64,000 nucleotides of DNA from Shewanella violacea DSS12 (lineage in GTDB: Bacteria; Pseudomonadota; Gammaproteobacteria; Enterobacterales; Shewanellaceae), in NCBI RefSeq assembly GCF_000091325.1, contig NC_014012.1, positions 2,648,824-2,712,823 of the forward strand, read 5' to 3'. Below, piece by piece: positions 47,729 to 59,032 of the stretch. Numbering within the stretch: the stretch's first letter is position 1; each line of letters opens with the position of its first letter. A model generated the notes under the pieces. That model had not been told where the DNA came from and made no database searches. It saw only the letters and a program-made list of their open reading frames with translations. The position numbers and the translations under genes were made by a program.

Positions 47729-48748
47729 TTAGTTATTCTCTGGCTGAATAATATTAAAGTGCTGATAGGCACGTTGAGTCGCTATGCGTCCGCGGGGCGT
47801 TCTCTGTATAAAACCTTGTTGAATCAGAAAAGGTTCCAGCACATCTTCTATGGTTTCCCGCTCTTCACCTATGGCTGCAGCCAAATTATCCAGTCCGACC
47901 GGACCACCCATGAATTTATCTATGATAGCTAGCATAAGCTTTCTATCCATATAATCGAAACCTTCAACATCGACATCGAGCATTTCTAAAGCCAGATCGG
48001 CAACACGCTTATTGATCTCACCGTCATGTTTAACCTCAGCATAATCTCTCACCCGTCTCAATAAACGATTAGCGATACGAGGAGTACCACGAGAGCGTCT
48101 TGCCACTTCCAGTGAACCTTCATCGTCAATAGGAAGCTCGAGTACTTTGGCTGAGCGGGTCACTATGGTGCTGAGATCTTTAACATTATAGAACTCGAGT
48201 CTCAGAGGAATACCAAATCTCGCCCTTAAGGGAGAGGTTAATGCTCCGGCCCGAGTTGTGGCACCGATCAAGGTAAATGGTGGCAGATCGAGTTTAATCG
48301 AACGCGCTGCAGGTCCCTCACCTATCATGATATCCAGCTGATAATCTTCCATCGCCGGATAAAGGATTTCTTCGACTACGGGACTGAGTCTGTGGATCTC
48401 ATCGATAAATAACACATCACCTGGCTCTAGGTTTGTAAGCAGCGCAGCTAAATCTCCCGCTTTTTCGAGAACCGGTCCAGAGGTCGACTTGATGTTGACT
48501 CCCATCTCATTGGCTACTATCAGAGCCAAGGTGGTTTTACCTAAACCTGGCGGTCCATAGATCAACATGTGATCCAGTGCTTCACCACGATTCTGAGCCG
48601 CCTGAATGAACACCTTAAGTTGAGCTCGAGTCGCATCCTGTCCCGTGTACTCATCGAGTAATTTAGGACGCATGGCTCTGTCTATCTGCTCTTCATACGC
48701 CTCAACACCTTGAGGCTCAGCATGAATAATACGATCGGCTTCTATCAT
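47729..48748 (-). CDS. ruvB: Holliday junction branch migration ATPase
   Basis: A 339-residue AAA+ motor that drives branch migration with RuvA. Walker [12 protein letters not shown] (about 62-72), Walker B DEIHRLSP (about 116-123), sensor and winged-helix parts ([24 protein letters not shown]) are complete. It is the last gene of yebC-ruvC-ruvA-ruvB, 39 bp after ruvA. Confidence 0.97.
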   Translation of the reverse strand: MIEADRIIHAEPQGVEAYEEQIDRAMRPKLLDEYTGQDATRAQLKVFIQAAQNRGEALDHMLIYGPPGLGKTTLALIVANEMGVNIKSTSGPVLEKAGDLAALLTNLEPGDVLFIDEIHRLSPVVEEILYPAMEDYQLDIMIGEGPAARSIKLDLPPFTLIGATTRAGALTSPLRARFGIPLRLEFYNVKDLSTIVTRSAKVLELPIDDEGSLEVARRSRGTPRIANRLLRRVRDYAEVKHDGEINKRVADLALEMLDVDVEGFDYMDRKLMLAIIDKFMGGPVGLDNLAAAIGEERETIEDVLEPFLIQQGFIQRTPRGRIATQRAYQHFNIIQPENN

Positions 48749-48787
48749 CTATCTCTCTTTAAATTGCATCTTATACAGGTACTATTA

Positions 48788-49405
48788 CTACAGCATCGAC
48801 TTGAGTGAGGACTTTATCAGTTCCTCTGAAGTCATGCCGTCTTTATAAGCCGCTGATACTGACTTGCTAGCCTGTGCGGACTTATAGCCTAAGGCCAACA
48901 AAACGGCAATCGCATCTTCTTCGGCAGTATTGACTATTTTTGTTGGTGTGTAGTTAGTCTTGAGCATAAATTCTCGCTCGGAGCCTGCCGAGGCTTCCAT
49001 CAGGCTCTTGAGCTTATCACGCATCTCTATCAAGAGTCGCTCGGCTGTCTTCTTACCGACCCCAGGCAACTTGACTAAGGTGGCGATATCATCGCGTTCC
49101 ACACAGGCAACAAATTCGGCCGATGTCATTCCCGACAAGATGGTTAATGCCAGCTTAGGCCCAACACCATTGGTCTTGATCAACAAACGAAATAGCGCGC
49201 GTTCCTGCTTGGTGATAAATCCGTAGAGAAGCTGAGCATCTTCACGGACCACGAAGTGGGTGTAGATAATCGCTTCTTGATTGAGCTCAGGAAGCTCATA
49301 AAAACTAGTGAGGGGCATCTGGACTTCATATCCTAGGCCACTCACTTCTATCAAAATTTCTGGGGCTTGCTTCTCGATAAGCAAGCCGCGTAATCGACCT
49401 ATCAT
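48788..49405 (-). CDS. ruvA: Holliday junction-binding subunit RuvA
   Basis: A 205-residue tetramer-forming protein. It has the N-terminal OB domain ([20 protein letters not shown]), two helix-hairpin-helix motifs ([14 protein letters not shown] and [14 protein letters not shown]), the acidic pin, and the C-terminal RuvB-contacting domain. Its ATG overlaps the ruvC TGA by 4 nt. Confidence 0.97.
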   Translation of the reverse strand: MIGRLRGLLIEKQAPEILIEVSGLGYEVQMPLTSFYELPELNQEAIIYTHFVVREDAQLLYGFITKQERALFRLLIKTNGVGPKLALTILSGMTSAEFVACVERDDIATLVKLPGVGKKTAERLLIEMRDKLKSLMEASAGSEREFMLKTNYTPTKIVNTAEEDAIAVLLALGYKSAQASKSVSAAYKDGMTSEELIKSSLKSML

Positions 49406-49923
49406 CTATATCGTCCATATGTTCTTTTACTTGCCACGCCACCGAGAGCCAAGAGGCTTTGACTGGTATGAAAATGACAAATTGCGACACCTAATGCATC
49501 GGCGGCATCAGCTTGTGGGGAAGCCGACAGTTTGAGAATTTGCTGTACCATGTGTTGAACCTGTGATTTTTGCGCCTTACCCGTGCCGACTACGGCACTT
49601 TTTATTTGGGTCGCGGAATATTCGCCAACAGGAAGATCGACATTGGTCGCAGCAACGATGGCCGCACCTCTGGCTTGGCCTAACTTAAGCGCTGAATCGG
49701 CATTTTTAGCCATAAACACACGCTCAATCGCAAATTCTGTGGGCTGGTACTGACGTATTATTTCGGAAACCCCATCGAAAATTTGCTTAAGGCGATAGGC
49801 GAAATCATCAGAACTAGTCCGAATACAACCACTTCCTAAGTAGATAGGGTGCCTACCGTTTCGTTTGATCACCCCATAGCCAGTGATCCTTGAACCGGGA
49901 TCTATACCGAGTATTATTGACAT
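49402..49923 (-). CDS. ruvC: Crossover junction endodeoxyribonuclease RuvC
   Basis: A 173-residue Holliday junction resolvase. The acidic active site residues are D7 ([14 protein letters not shown]), E68 ([11 protein letters not shown]) and two aspartates in the C-terminal [12 protein letters not shown]. Length equals E. coli RuvC (173). It lies 3 bp after yebC and overlaps ruvA by 4 nt. Confidence 0.97.
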   Translation of the reverse strand: MSIILGIDPGSRITGYGVIKRNGRHPIYLGSGCIRTSSDDFAYRLKQIFDGVSEIIRQYQPTEFAIERVFMAKNADSALKLGQARGAAIVAATNVDLPVGEYSATQIKSAVVGTGKAQKSQVQHMVQQILKLSASPQADAADALGVAICHFHTSQSLLALGGVASKRTYGRYR

Positions 49924-49926
49924 AGG

Positions 49927-50673
49927 TTATTCTAGTGTCTCCATGACTTCATCGGATATTTCGGCGTTATGATACACCTCTTGCACATCATCATGATCTT
50001 CAAGATTATCAATTAAACGCAGGAATTTGGCCGCGGTACTAGCATCGAGACTGGCTTTTGTCGATGGCACCATGGTCACCTCGGCGTTGACAGATTCTAG
50101 ACCCGCAGCATCTAAGGCATCTTTGACTGCACCAAAATCTTCGGGACTAGTAAAAACATCTATGGCCCCATCTTCATGGCTGACCACATCATCGGCGCCC
50201 GCTTCTAAAGCCGCATCCATGACGATATCTTCATCTGTCCCTTCGCCATAAGATATGATGCCTTTTTTATCGAACAGATATGAGACCGAACCGTCTGTAC
50301 CTAAGTTACCACCGGATTTACTGAACGCATTACGCACGCCAGATACGGTGCGATTCTTATTGTCCGTCATAGTTTCGACCATGACGGCCGTGCCGCCGGG
50401 TCCATAACCTTCATACATTATGGTCTCTAGTACCTGACCATCAAGCTCACCGGCTCCACGTTTAACGGCGCGTTCGATAGTATCGCGAGTCATATTATTA
50501 GACAGTGACTTATCGATAGCAGCGCGTAATCTTGGGTTAGAATCGGCATCTGAGCCACCTTCACGGGCAGCGACGGTTAACTCACGAATAAATTTGGTAA
50601 AAAGCTTTCCTCGCTTGGCATCTTGCGCCGCCTTGCGATGCTTGATGTTGTCCCACTTACTGTGACCTGCCAT
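49927..50673 (-). CDS. yebC: YebC/PmpR (TACO1-type) family protein
   Basis: A 248-residue DUF28 protein starting [20 protein letters not shown], the family hallmark. Members act as translation factors at polyproline stalls and, in some bacteria, as DNA-binding regulators. The three-domain length is normal. First gene of the yebC-ruvCAB operon, separated from aspS by 128 bp containing the aspS terminator. Confidence 0.95.
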   Translation of the reverse strand: MAGHSKWDNIKHRKAAQDAKRGKLFTKFIRELTVAAREGGSDADSNPRLRAAIDKSLSNNMTRDTIERAVKRGAGELDGQVLETIMYEGYGPGGTAVMVETMTDNKNRTVSGVRNAFSKSGGNLGTDGSVSYLFDKKGIISYGEGTDEDIVMDAALEAGADDVVSHEDGAIDVFTSPEDFGAVKDALDAAGLESVNAEVTMVPSTKASLDASTAAKFLRLIDNLEDHDDVQEVYHNAEISDEVMETLE

Positions 50674-50765
50674 GTGAATGCTCCTGATTTCGAAGAGGAT
50701 AAATTACTGGATGAAGAGGATGGAACTTGAATAGATGTACGCTAAATGAGAATTGAATCAAACTG

Positions 50766-50792
50766 AGAATAAAAAGCCGGGTTACCCCGGCT
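50766..50792 (-). terminator. Intrinsic terminator of aspS
   Basis: On the minus strand AGCCGGG-GTAA-CCCGGCT is followed by TTTTATT. It lies about 10 bp past the aspS stop. Confidence 0.9.
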
Positions 50793-50801
50793 GTTCATTG
50801 A

Positions 50802-52589
50802 TTACTCTGGTGTTTCTTTTTCTTCTTCACTCTTGATGACGTCAATGCCTAACTCGACGAGTTGCTCAGGATTAGCGAATCCTGGTGCATTGGTCAAGGG
50901 ACAAGCCGCTGTGGTGGTTTTAGGGAATGCCATCACATCACGAATTGAGGAAGTACCTGTCATCAACATGATGATTCTATCTAAACCAAAGGCTAGACCG
51001 GCATGAGGTGGTGTACCATAACGCAATGCTTCTAGCAGGAAGCCAAACTTCTCATTGGCCTCTTCCTCTTCGATACCCAGAATACGGAAGACTGCGGTTT
51101 GCATCTCACTGTTATGAATACGTACCGAACCACCACCAAGCTCACAGCCATTTAATACCATGTCATAGGCATCTGAGATAGCTGAAATCGGGTCGGCTTC
51201 GAGTTGCTCCGGCGTCATGCCGCTAGGCGCGGTAAATGGATGGTGCATGGCATGCAAGCCACCATCTGATGTACGTTCGAACATAGGGAAGTCAACCACC
51301 CATAGTGGTTTCCAATCGCCCTTTAGCAGGTCAAAATCTTCACCGGCTTTGATGCGCAGTGCGCCCATCGCTTCGGAAACTATGTTTGCTTTATCTGCGC
51401 CGAATAAAATCAGATCACCGGACTTGGCATCGGTGCGCTCAAGCAGACCCTTTACGACATCTTCGCTAAGGAACTTAAGTACAGGAGATTGAATCCCCTC
51501 TAGCCCTTTATCCAGATCATTAATCTTCATCCATGCTAGGCCTTTAGCACCATAGATGGTGGCATACTTAGCGTATTCGTCTAGTTGTTTGCGAGATAAC
51601 TTGGCACCACCTGGGATACAAAGTACCGCAACGCGTCCCTCTGGATCCGTAGCGGGTCCCTGGAACACCTTGAACTCGACGTCGGTCAGTAGATCGGCAA
51701 CATCGATAAGTTCTAACGGATTACGAAGATCTGGCTTGTCGGAACCGAAGCGGCGCATGGCTTCGGCAAACGTCATCTTAGGAAACTCACCGAGATCAAC
51801 ATTGAGAAGCTCTTTAAAGAGACTACGCATCATCTCTTCAGTTTTATCCATGACCTGGGCAGAGGACATAAACGAGGTTTCTATATCGATTTGGGTGAAT
51901 TCTGGCTGACGATCGGCACGTAAGTCTTCATCACGGAAACACTTAACGATTTGATAGTAGCGATCGAAACCCGACATCATCAACAACTGTTTGAACAGCT
52001 GAGGAGACTGAGGCAGTGCGAAAAACTGCCCCTTATAGGTACGACTAGGCACTAAATAATCTCGTGCACCTTCAGGCGTTGCCTTGGTCAAGATAGGCGT
52101 TTCGATATCGAGGAAACCATTACCATCGAGAAAGCGACGCACGGCGCTGGTGACTTTAGCGCGGAAAATGATACGTTCAGCCATCTCAGGACGACGAAGA
52201 TCAAGATAACGGTATTTAAGTCGCTGCTCTTCCGTGTTGTGCTGATTCTTGTCCATGTTAATAGGCAGAGGCGCAGAGCTGTTCAGGACAGTTAAACTTG
52301 TACCTAAAATCTCAATCTCACCAGTACGCATTTGGTTATTGACCTGACTATCTGGACGAGCACGGACCAGGCCCTTTATTTGGACACAGAACTCACTGCG
52401 CAGGCTACAGGCAACGTCGAACACTTCAGGTAAATCCGGATCATATACAACCTGTACGATCCCTTCTCTGTCTCTTAAGTCGAGAAAAACCACTCCACCT
52501 AGATCACGGCTACGATTTACCCAACCCACTAGGGTCACTTCTTGTCCAACGTGAGACTTGTTAACGTCTCCACAATATTGACTGCGCAT
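50802..52589 (-). CDS. aspS: Aspartyl-tRNA synthetase
   Basis: A 595-residue class IIb synthetase. It has the N-terminal OB anticodon-binding domain (about 1-110), the catalytic domain with motif 2 ([18 protein letters not shown]), the bacterial GAD insertion (about 290-410) and motif 3 ([13 protein letters not shown]) near the C-terminus. Length matches E. coli AspS (590). It has its own promoter and terminator. Confidence 0.98.
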   Translation of the reverse strand: MRSQYCGDVNKSHVGQEVTLVGWVNRSRDLGGVVFLDLRDREGIVQVVYDPDLPEVFDVACSLRSEFCVQIKGLVRARPDSQVNNQMRTGEIEILGTSLTVLNSSAPLPINMDKNQHNTEEQRLKYRYLDLRRPEMAERIIFRAKVTSAVRRFLDGNGFLDIETPILTKATPEGARDYLVPSRTYKGQFFALPQSPQLFKQLLMMSGFDRYYQIVKCFRDEDLRADRQPEFTQIDIETSFMSSAQVMDKTEEMMRSLFKELLNVDLGEFPKMTFAEAMRRFGSDKPDLRNPLELIDVADLLTDVEFKVFQGPATDPEGRVAVLCIPGGAKLSRKQLDEYAKYATIYGAKGLAWMKINDLDKGLEGIQSPVLKFLSEDVVKGLLERTDAKSGDLILFGADKANIVSEAMGALRIKAGEDFDLLKGDWKPLWVVDFPMFERTSDGGLHAMHHPFTAPSGMTPEQLEADPISAISDAYDMVLNGCELGGGSVRIHNSEMQTAVFRILGIEEEEANEKFGFLLEALRYGTPPHAGLAFGLDRIIMLMTGTSSIRDVMAFPKTTTAACPLTNAPGFANPEQLVELGIDVIKSEEEKETPE

Positions 52590-52645
52590 CTAACTCTTTC
52601 CTTTAATCCGCAAACCTAAGGCTGAGGAATATTCTAATCAACACA

Positions 52646-52675
52646 AAGCGGCATTATAGTAAAATATTGCCGCTT
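52646..52675 (-). promoter_or_regulatory. aspS promoter region with inverted repeat
   Basis: A perfect TATAAT (-10, 52658-52653 on the minus strand) lies about 64 nt before aspS. It sits inside an 8-bp inverted repeat AAGCGGCA/TGCCGCTT (52646-52653 and 52668-52675). The -35 is poor. The repeat could be an operator or form in the leader. Confidence 0.45.
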
Positions 52676-52684
52676 ACAAAACCA

Positions 52685-52705
52685 CTTAGCCGCTAGTCGG
52701 CTAAG
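52685..52705 (-). terminator. Hairpin downstream of the degenerate GGDEF gene
   Basis: CTTAGCCG-CTAGT-CGGCTAAG is a perfect 8-bp stem followed on the minus strand by TGGTTTTG, a weak T-rich run. It lies about 55 bp past the GGDEF gene and before the aspS promoter. Confidence 0.55.
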
Positions 52706-52759
52706 GATCAATCATATTTTGCTGAAATCAGCTGATTTCATCTCGAGTGAAAATCATTA

Positions 52760-53755
52760 TCATGATGATTTATAGCAATTGCCACCACTTTGTTTCGCTT
52801 GATACATTAATTTATCAGCAAATTTGAGTAACTCTACCGCATTGTCGCCGTCTGCAGGAAACATTGCAATGCCAATACTCGTCTTAACATTCAATTTTGA
52901 GCCATCACAGTGGAAGGATTTTGATAAATTACTGATTATGGTATCTGCAACCTGACAAATGAGATCCAGATCTTTAGTTCTGTGCAATATCACCACAAAT
53001 TCATTACTGTCAAATCGCGCCAAGGTATCAGAGCGGCGTATACAAGTGCTCATCTCCTCAGTCACAAGTGTGACCAGCTTATCACCCACACTGTGGCCCT
53101 TCTTTTTATAGACAGATTTAAGTCCTGCGATGTCGATACAAAGCAAGCCGAATCTAGCCTGCTCTCGACTGTGCAATAACATCGCCTGCTTCAATCTGTC
53201 ATCTAACAGGCTGCGGTTGGCAAGACCCGTGACAGGATCATAATTAGCCATCTTGTTCAATTGACTCTCAAGTTGGCGTCGTTTTGACCGCTCTTTTACC
53301 AATAAGAATCTACACACACAGATGAGCGTCAGCAGAATCAAGAAAACAAGCATGATGCTTATCCCCTGCTTAAATTCTGCCGATTGTTTGATGTCCACAG
53401 ATGGGGGCTTGAGCTCAGACTGACTGTTAACTTGTCGCTTGGACTGATCAAAATTAGTAGTGAGTAGCGCCATTAGCGGAATCATTTTGTCCCGTGATGG
53501 ATGCATACCAAACGGACTATAGGGAGCCAAAATAGGCGATACTTCACTTATTAGAGGGCTGGTTATTGACAGCTTAAGCCACTCACGGCACGTATCTACC
53601 AAGATAGCATCAGTCTCACCTTGAACATCGACAAATTGATATGGATAGCGCGCTTCGCCCATGGCTGAGATAAGAGGTTTAACTTCATTAGACCAAAGCG
53701 GCCCCGAAGATAAAATCAGCACAAAAATAACAATTCTAGAGGTAAAATATTTCAA
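52760..53755 (-). CDS. Membrane GGDEF-domain protein with degenerate active site
   Basis: A 331-residue protein. A signal peptide (about 1-22, GPLWSNE) leads to a short periplasmic part (ISAMGEARYPYQFVD, AILVDTCREWLKL) resembling fragments of a bacterial solute-binding domain; at roughly 110 residues it is far shorter than that domain (about 220). One membrane helix follows (about 133-153), then a GGDEF domain (about 170-331, DPVTGLANRSLLDDRL). The active site reads DSNEF instead of GGDEF, so cyclase activity is unlikely; a receptor or scaffold role is possible. Transcribed alone, divergent from cmoA. Confidence 0.75.
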   Translation of the reverse strand: MKYFTSRIVIFVLILSSGPLWSNEVKPLISAMGEARYPYQFVDVQGETDAILVDTCREWLKLSITSPLISEVSPILAPYSPFGMHPSRDKMIPLMALLTTNFDQSKRQVNSQSELKPPSVDIKQSAEFKQGISIMLVFLILLTLICVCRFLLVKERSKRRQLESQLNKMANYDPVTGLANRSLLDDRLKQAMLLHSREQARFGLLCIDIAGLKSVYKKKGHSVGDKLVTLVTEEMSTCIRRSDTLARFDSNEFVVILHRTKDLDLICQVADTIISNLSKSFHCDGSKLNVKTSIGIAMFPADGDNAVELLKFADKLMYQAKQSGGNCYKSS

Positions 53756-53898
53756 GAGTTATATCCAAAAAGCAAAAAGAATGTAATCAAATGGTTACTC
53801 ATTAGCCATTAGACAAAACTTTACCCGAAATATCCAGCACTAGACTTGCTGCATATGATGTTATTTCGATATAATTAAAGGTTGAATTTACAGACTAA

Positions 53899-54639
<741 letters not shown>

Positions 54640-54705
54640 AACCCAAGAATAACGATAGATTTCGTTTATAATTTCAACTCAGTAGCTTCAAAAGGTGATA
54701 AGCAA

Positions 54706-55698
54706 GTGATTAGTTTCAGCTCCTTTTACAAACAGATCGCAGATTCAAGCCTGCAGCATTGGTTAGAGACCTTGCCTGCAATATTGGGTCAATGGCAGAG
54801 AGAGCATAAACACGGCACCTTGCCTAAATGGGAAAAGGTCCTCAATAAGCTTCACTATCCAGAGCCTGACACCTTAGATCTAAAGAAGAGTGTCACCATA
54901 GGCTCAGGTAGCCAGCTAAGCTCGGGTGAACAAGAGAAACTCGAAAATTTACTGCGTATTTTTCAACCTTGGCGCAAGGGTCCTTTCTCTGTCCATGGCA
55001 TAAACATAGATACCGAATGGCGTTCTGACTGGAAATGGGAACGCGTCTTGCCTCACCTATCACCTTTAAATAACCGAACCATACTCGATGTAGGCTGTGG
55101 CAGTGGTTATCACATGTGGCGAATGCTAGGTGAAGGCGCCAAACATGTTGTGGGTATCGATCCTGCCACCCTCTTCTTGTGCCAATTCGAAGCCATCAAG
55201 AGATTAGCCGGAGAACATCATCCAATTCACTTATTGCCCCTGGGCATAGAGGAATTACCCCCAGTGGACGCCTTCGATACTGTTTTTTCTATGGGGGTAC
55301 TCTACCACCGCAGATCACCTATCGATCATTTGTTACAACTAAGAGATCAATTGCGAACAGGTGGTGAACTTGTTTTAGAGACATTGGTTATCGATGGTGA
55401 TGAAAATACAGTTCTCGTGCCTGAAGATAGATATGCCAAGATGAATAATGTATGGTTTCTGCCTTCAGCTGCCGCATTGGAAGCCTGGCTTAAGAAAGCA
55501 GACTTTATCAATGTAAGATGTGTCGACATCGATGTGACCTCATTAGCCGAACAGAGAAGTACCGATTGGATGCCCAACGAATCCTTAGTGGATTACCTGG
55601 ATCCAACCAATATCGATCTGACGATTGAAGGTTATCCAGCGCCAAAGCGAGCAACATTTATCGCCACGAAAAATCAGCCTAATAAAGATTTAATGTAA
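54706..55698 (+). CDS. cmoB: tRNA U34 carboxymethyltransferase
   Basis: A 330-residue enzyme that transfers the carboxymethyl group from carboxy-SAM to 5-hydroxyuridine at position 34 of tRNAs, forming cmo5U. The Rossmann motif [15 protein letters not shown] lies at about 126-140, and [12 protein letters not shown] is a family block. Length matches E. coli CmoB (323). The start is GTG with AGGTGA upstream. It pairs functionally with cmoA. Confidence 0.95.
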   Translation: MISFSSFYKQIADSSLQHWLETLPAILGQWQREHKHGTLPKWEKVLNKLHYPEPDTLDLKKSVTIGSGSQLSSGEQEKLENLLRIFQPWRKGPFSVHGINIDTEWRSDWKWERVLPHLSPLNNRTILDVGCGSGYHMWRMLGEGAKHVVGIDPATLFLCQFEAIKRLAGEHHPIHLLPLGIEELPPVDAFDTVFSMGVLYHRRSPIDHLLQLRDQLRTGGELVLETLVIDGDENTVLVPEDRYAKMNNVWFLPSAAALEAWLKKADFINVRCVDIDVTSLAEQRSTDWMPNESLVDYLDPTNIDLTIEGYPAPKRATFIATKNQPNKDLM

Positions 55699-55781
55699 GT
55701 GATCTAGGCCTATATAGTTTCACGCTATATAAAGCTCGAGAACGGACCACCGAAATAAACACAATAGTAATGGGAAGCACT

Positions 55782-56546
55782 ATGTTAAAGCAGATATTCT
55801 GTATCGCTGCAATTACAACCTTAGCCGGTTGCGCGTCGACAACTACAACCGAAAAACATTTACAACCCATTGATGCTGCAGCATTAGAAACCAGCTTAGC
55901 GAAACAACAAGCCGATCTCGTTGCTGTCATACAAACTGATCTAGTTACTGCCATAGATGAAAATACTCAGGCACAAGCTGCAAGCTATAAAGTGTTATCC
56001 ACACAGCTTACCGCTCTGGAGATACAGATAGCTCAACTCAAGCTTGAGCCCAAAGAGAACATCATTCCGGTTGCGCAGGAATGTCCATCCTCCCCCTTGG
56101 GTGACAAGTTCCTACTGGGTGCGACTGAAAATGTCTATATCGAAGAAATTAAAACAAGTTTTGAAACACGTATAGACACAGGAGCCGAGTCCTCATCACT
56201 TGATGCCCGCAATATCATCCTCTTTGAGCGTGATGGTAAGCAATGGGTTCGTTTCGATGTTCTCACTCAAGGCAGCGATGCCCCGGCAGAAACCTTCGAG
56301 TCAAGAGTCGAACGTTTCGTCCATATCAAGCAAGAAGCCGACCAAAAGAGTGACCGCCGCCCGGTTATCCATGCGCATTTGCAGATTGGTAAATATAAGG
56401 CTGAGACCGATCTTAACTTAGTCGATCGTAGCCATCTGGATTTCCCTCTCTTATTAGGCCGTAAGTTTATGCAAGATATTGCTGTTGTCGATGTGGGTCA
56501 AACATTTATCCATGGAAAAAAATCTGACTCTCGCAGTCATAAATAA
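55782..56546 (+). CDS. Retropepsin-like lipoprotein of the ATP-dependent zinc protease family
   Basis: A 254-residue lipoprotein: MLKQIFCIAAITTLAGC gives lipobox LAGC with Cys17. A coiled-coil-like linker (about 30-90) rich in Ala and Gln precedes a retropepsin-like domain with the aspartyl motif RIDTGAESSSLDA (about 129-141) and LLLGRKFMQDI near the end. The family name ATP-dependent zinc protease (PF05618) is historical; the fold is an aspartic protease and the DTGA motif looks intact. I chose ATG 55782, with GGGAAG upstream, over an ATG 12 nt earlier. Next gene is 15 bp away. It probably cleaves or trims a peptide in the periplasm; substrate unknown. Confidence 0.75.
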   Translation: MLKQIFCIAAITTLAGCASTTTTEKHLQPIDAAALETSLAKQQADLVAVIQTDLVTAIDENTQAQAASYKVLSTQLTALEIQIAQLKLEPKENIIPVAQECPSSPLGDKFLLGATENVYIEEIKTSFETRIDTGAESSSLDARNIILFERDGKQWVRFDVLTQGSDAPAETFESRVERFVHIKQEADQKSDRRPVIHAHLQIGKYKAETDLNLVDRSHLDFPLLLGRKFMQDIAVVDVGQTFIHGKKSDSRSHK

Positions 56547-56561
56547 ATAGGAATAGAGTTA

Positions 56562-58067
56562 ATGCATTCTAAGAAACCCTTTTACATATTGGTTGCCTTA
56601 CTGTTCATTGTAGGTATAGCAAGCAGTATTTTTCGTGGTATTGAACACAATGTTCCCTTCTTACCCGGTAAGCAAGTGCAAAGCTGGACCGTCGAGGCTA
56701 AAGTCCAATTTAAAGCCACTGGAAAACCTGCTGAAGTTTCATTCTCACTGCCAAGCGATCCGGCATTTGAAATCTTAGTTGAGAATCCCAGCTCTCCAGG
56801 CTATGGACTGTCCATTACAGGTGATCCGCAGAACAAACGAGCAAACTGGTCGATTCGTTCGGCTACTGGCCAGCAAAACCTTTATTATAAAGTCACCATT
56901 ATCCCCACAGGGATCACCAAAATTAAGGCGATAGAAGAGCCAAAGATTGCCGATACTTATACTTGGCCGGAAACAGAGAAGGTAGCAGCAGAACAAGCCA
57001 TCGAAGAAGTCTGGGCCAAGAGCGCCACTAATCTTTCTTTCGCGAGCCAGCTTAACAAAGCCTTCAACGCCGATGAAAGAAGCCAAAATATCGAATTACT
57101 GTTAAGCAGCAATTCTCCTAGCAAGCTTTTTGTTCATATGCTCAACAACAAGGGTGTGCCGGCTCAAGAAGTCAGCGGTTTGTACCTTGAAGATCAGCGA
57201 CGCAGACAACAATTGACCAACTTTGTAGAAGTCTATAATGATGGCGAGTGGCACCTTTTTAATCCTAGCGATGGTACCCAAGGTCGTCCTGACAACTTGC
57301 TTCTATGGGATAGATCAGGAAAATCGACCCTAGATGTTATCGGTGGGACCAATTCTCAAGTGAATTTCTCAATGCTTCAGGATACCCGCTCTGCACTGGC
57401 AACGGCTCTTGATGTGATGAACAATCAAGGCGCCCTCGATTTCTCTTTATATCAACTGCCTCTTGAAGAGCAGAGCCTGTTTAAAGGCATCTTGTTGATC
57501 CCCATCGGCGTGTTAATGGTGGTATTCCTTCGTGTCATAGTCGGACTTAAGACTTCAGGCACTTTCATGCCAGTCTTGATTGCCTTAGCATTCATTCAAA
57601 CCACCCTGTTAACCGGCCTCATAGGTTTTATTCTTATTGTCGCTTTTGGCTTGATGATCCGCTCCTATCTATCACAACTCAATCTTCTGCTGATTTCCCG
57701 AATATCCGCGGTGATCATTGTGGTTATCGGTATCATAGGCCTGTTCACCTTACTGTCATATAAATTTGGACTCAGTGAAGGATTAACCATCACCTTCTTC
57801 CCTATGATCATTCTTGCTTGGACCATTGAAAGAATGTCGATTCTATGGGAAGAGGAAGGCCCTAAGGAAGTGGTTTTACAAGGCGGTGGTAGTTTATTCG
57901 TAGCGACTCTGGCTTATCTGGCCATGAGCGCGCCTTGGATACAGCACTGGGTATTTAACTTCTTGGGGATCCATTTAGTCATCTTAGCTATCGTGCTACT
58001 TATGGGACAATATACCGGTTACCGTTTACTCGAACTTAGGCGCTTTAAGCCCTTGGCTGGAGAATAA
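56562..58067 (+). CDS. Inactive-transglutaminase multi-TM membrane protein (UUP1-type)
   Basis: A 501-residue inner-membrane protein. A first membrane helix (about 5-23) is followed by a periplasmic region (about 24-300) that contains a transglutaminase-like fold (FNPSDGTQGRPDNLLLWDR) in which I see no cysteine at the expected catalytic place. Then come about seven membrane helices (305-495), including IGVLMVVFLRVIVGLKTSG. This matches the family described as an inactive transglutaminase fused to seven TM helices. The gap to the ATP-grasp gene is 2 bp. It may hold a substrate or couple the periplasmic and cytosolic partners. Confidence 0.75.
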   Translation: MHSKKPFYILVALLFIVGIASSIFRGIEHNVPFLPGKQVQSWTVEAKVQFKATGKPAEVSFSLPSDPAFEILVENPSSPGYGLSITGDPQNKRANWSIRSATGQQNLYYKVTIIPTGITKIKAIEEPKIADTYTWPETEKVAAEQAIEEVWAKSATNLSFASQLNKAFNADERSQNIELLLSSNSPSKLFVHMLNNKGVPAQEVSGLYLEDQRRRQQLTNFVEVYNDGEWHLFNPSDGTQGRPDNLLLWDRSGKSTLDVIGGTNSQVNFSMLQDTRSALATALDVMNNQGALDFSLYQLPLEEQSLFKGILLIPIGVLMVVFLRVIVGLKTSGTFMPVLIALAFIQTTLLTGLIGFILIVAFGLMIRSYLSQLNLLLISRISAVIIVVIGIIGLFTLLSYKFGLSEGLTITFFPMIILAWTIERMSILWEEEGPKEVVLQGGGSLFVATLAYLAMSAPWIQHWVFNFLGIHLVILAIVLLMGQYTGYRLLELRRFKPLAGE

Positions 58068-58069
58068 CC

Positions 58070-59032
58070 ATGAAGTTCTCATTTGCCTGGCCATCGGCTC
58101 TGCGCAACAATGGCGTTCTTTGCATGAATAAGCGTAACATCGACTATATTGGTCGTTGTAATCCGCGTAAATTCTACAAGCGTGTCGATGATAAGCTCAC
58201 GACCAAACAACTGGCTTTAGAAAATAACATCGCCGTGCCTTCCCTTATAGGTGTAGTACGGGAGCAACATGAGATAGAGAGTATCCCGGCTATGGTAGCC
58301 GCAGAAGATGGCTTCGTTATCAAGCCATCGAAAGGCTCAGGCGGAAAAGGCATCTTAGTGATCACTAAGGTAGAAGCCGGTCGTTACTACAAACCTAACG
58401 GTCAAGAAGTCACGCCTTCCGATGTATATCGCCATGTATCGAATGTACTTAGTGGCTTGTTTTCTTTGGGCGGTAATCCCGATGTGGCTATTGTTGAAGG
58501 GCTTATCCAATTCGATCCTGTTTTCGATGGTTACTCCTATGAAGGGGTGCCAGATATTCGCCTTATCGTTTACAAAGGCTTCCCCGTCATGGGTATGTTG
58601 CGTTTGTCGACTGCGGCATCCGATGGCAAGGCTAACTTGCATCAGGGAGCCGTAGGCGTTGGCGTCGATATCGGTACGGGTAAAGGCTTGCATGCGGTAC
58701 AGTTCGATCAACCCATAGAATTTCATCCGGATACCAATAAGAAGCTTATCGATATAGAGGTTCCACACTGGGATTTCTTACTCCACACAGCGTCTAAAGC
58801 CTATGAAATGAGTGAGATGGGCTATTTAGGCACAGATATGGTGCTAGATAGAGACAAGGGACCCTTGCTGCTTGAGCTCAATGCCCGTCCCGGTCTTGCC
58901 ATACAAATTGCTAATAACCGTGGGATCTTGCCCTATCTAGATAATGTGGACAAGCTAGGTAATCATAATATGACGGTGGATGAACGTGTTGAATATGCTA
59001 AAAAGCATTTTTGTCATAGCGCTCAGCTCTAG
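58070..59032 (+). CDS. ATP-grasp ligase, RimK-related
   Basis: A 320-residue cytosolic enzyme of the ATP-grasp superfamily, akin to alpha-L-glutamate ligase-like proteins. Visible are KPSKGSGGKGILVI (about 84-97, ATP loop), DIRLIVYKGFPVMGMLR (about 164-180) and LLELNARPGLAIQIAN (metal-binding E/N). Such enzymes join an amino acid or peptide to a carboxylate with ATP. Paired with the two preceding genes it forms a known neighbourhood whose product is not established. The end overlaps the next gene by 53 nt in another frame. Confidence 0.8.
   Translation: MKFSFAWPSALRNNGVLCMNKRNIDYIGRCNPRKFYKRVDDKLTTKQLALENNIAVPSLIGVVREQHEIESIPAMVAAEDGFVIKPSKGSGGKGILVITKVEAGRYYKPNGQEVTPSDVYRHVSNVLSGLFSLGGNPDVAIVEGLIQFDPVFDGYSYEGVPDIRLIVYKGFPVMGMLRLSTAASDGKANLHQGAVGVGVDIGTGKGLHAVQFDQPIEFHPDTNKKLIDIEVPHWDFLLHTASKAYEMSEMGYLGTDMVLDRDKGPLLLELNARPGLAIQIANNRGILPYLDNVDKLGNHNMTVDERVEYAKKHFCHSAQL

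Noticed and set aside
52749..52767. Fur-box-like GAAAATCATTATCATGATG (15 of 19 matches to consensus)
   Set aside because: It overlaps the stop codon of the degenerate GGDEF gene and lies more than 90 bp behind the aspS promoter; no iron gene is near.
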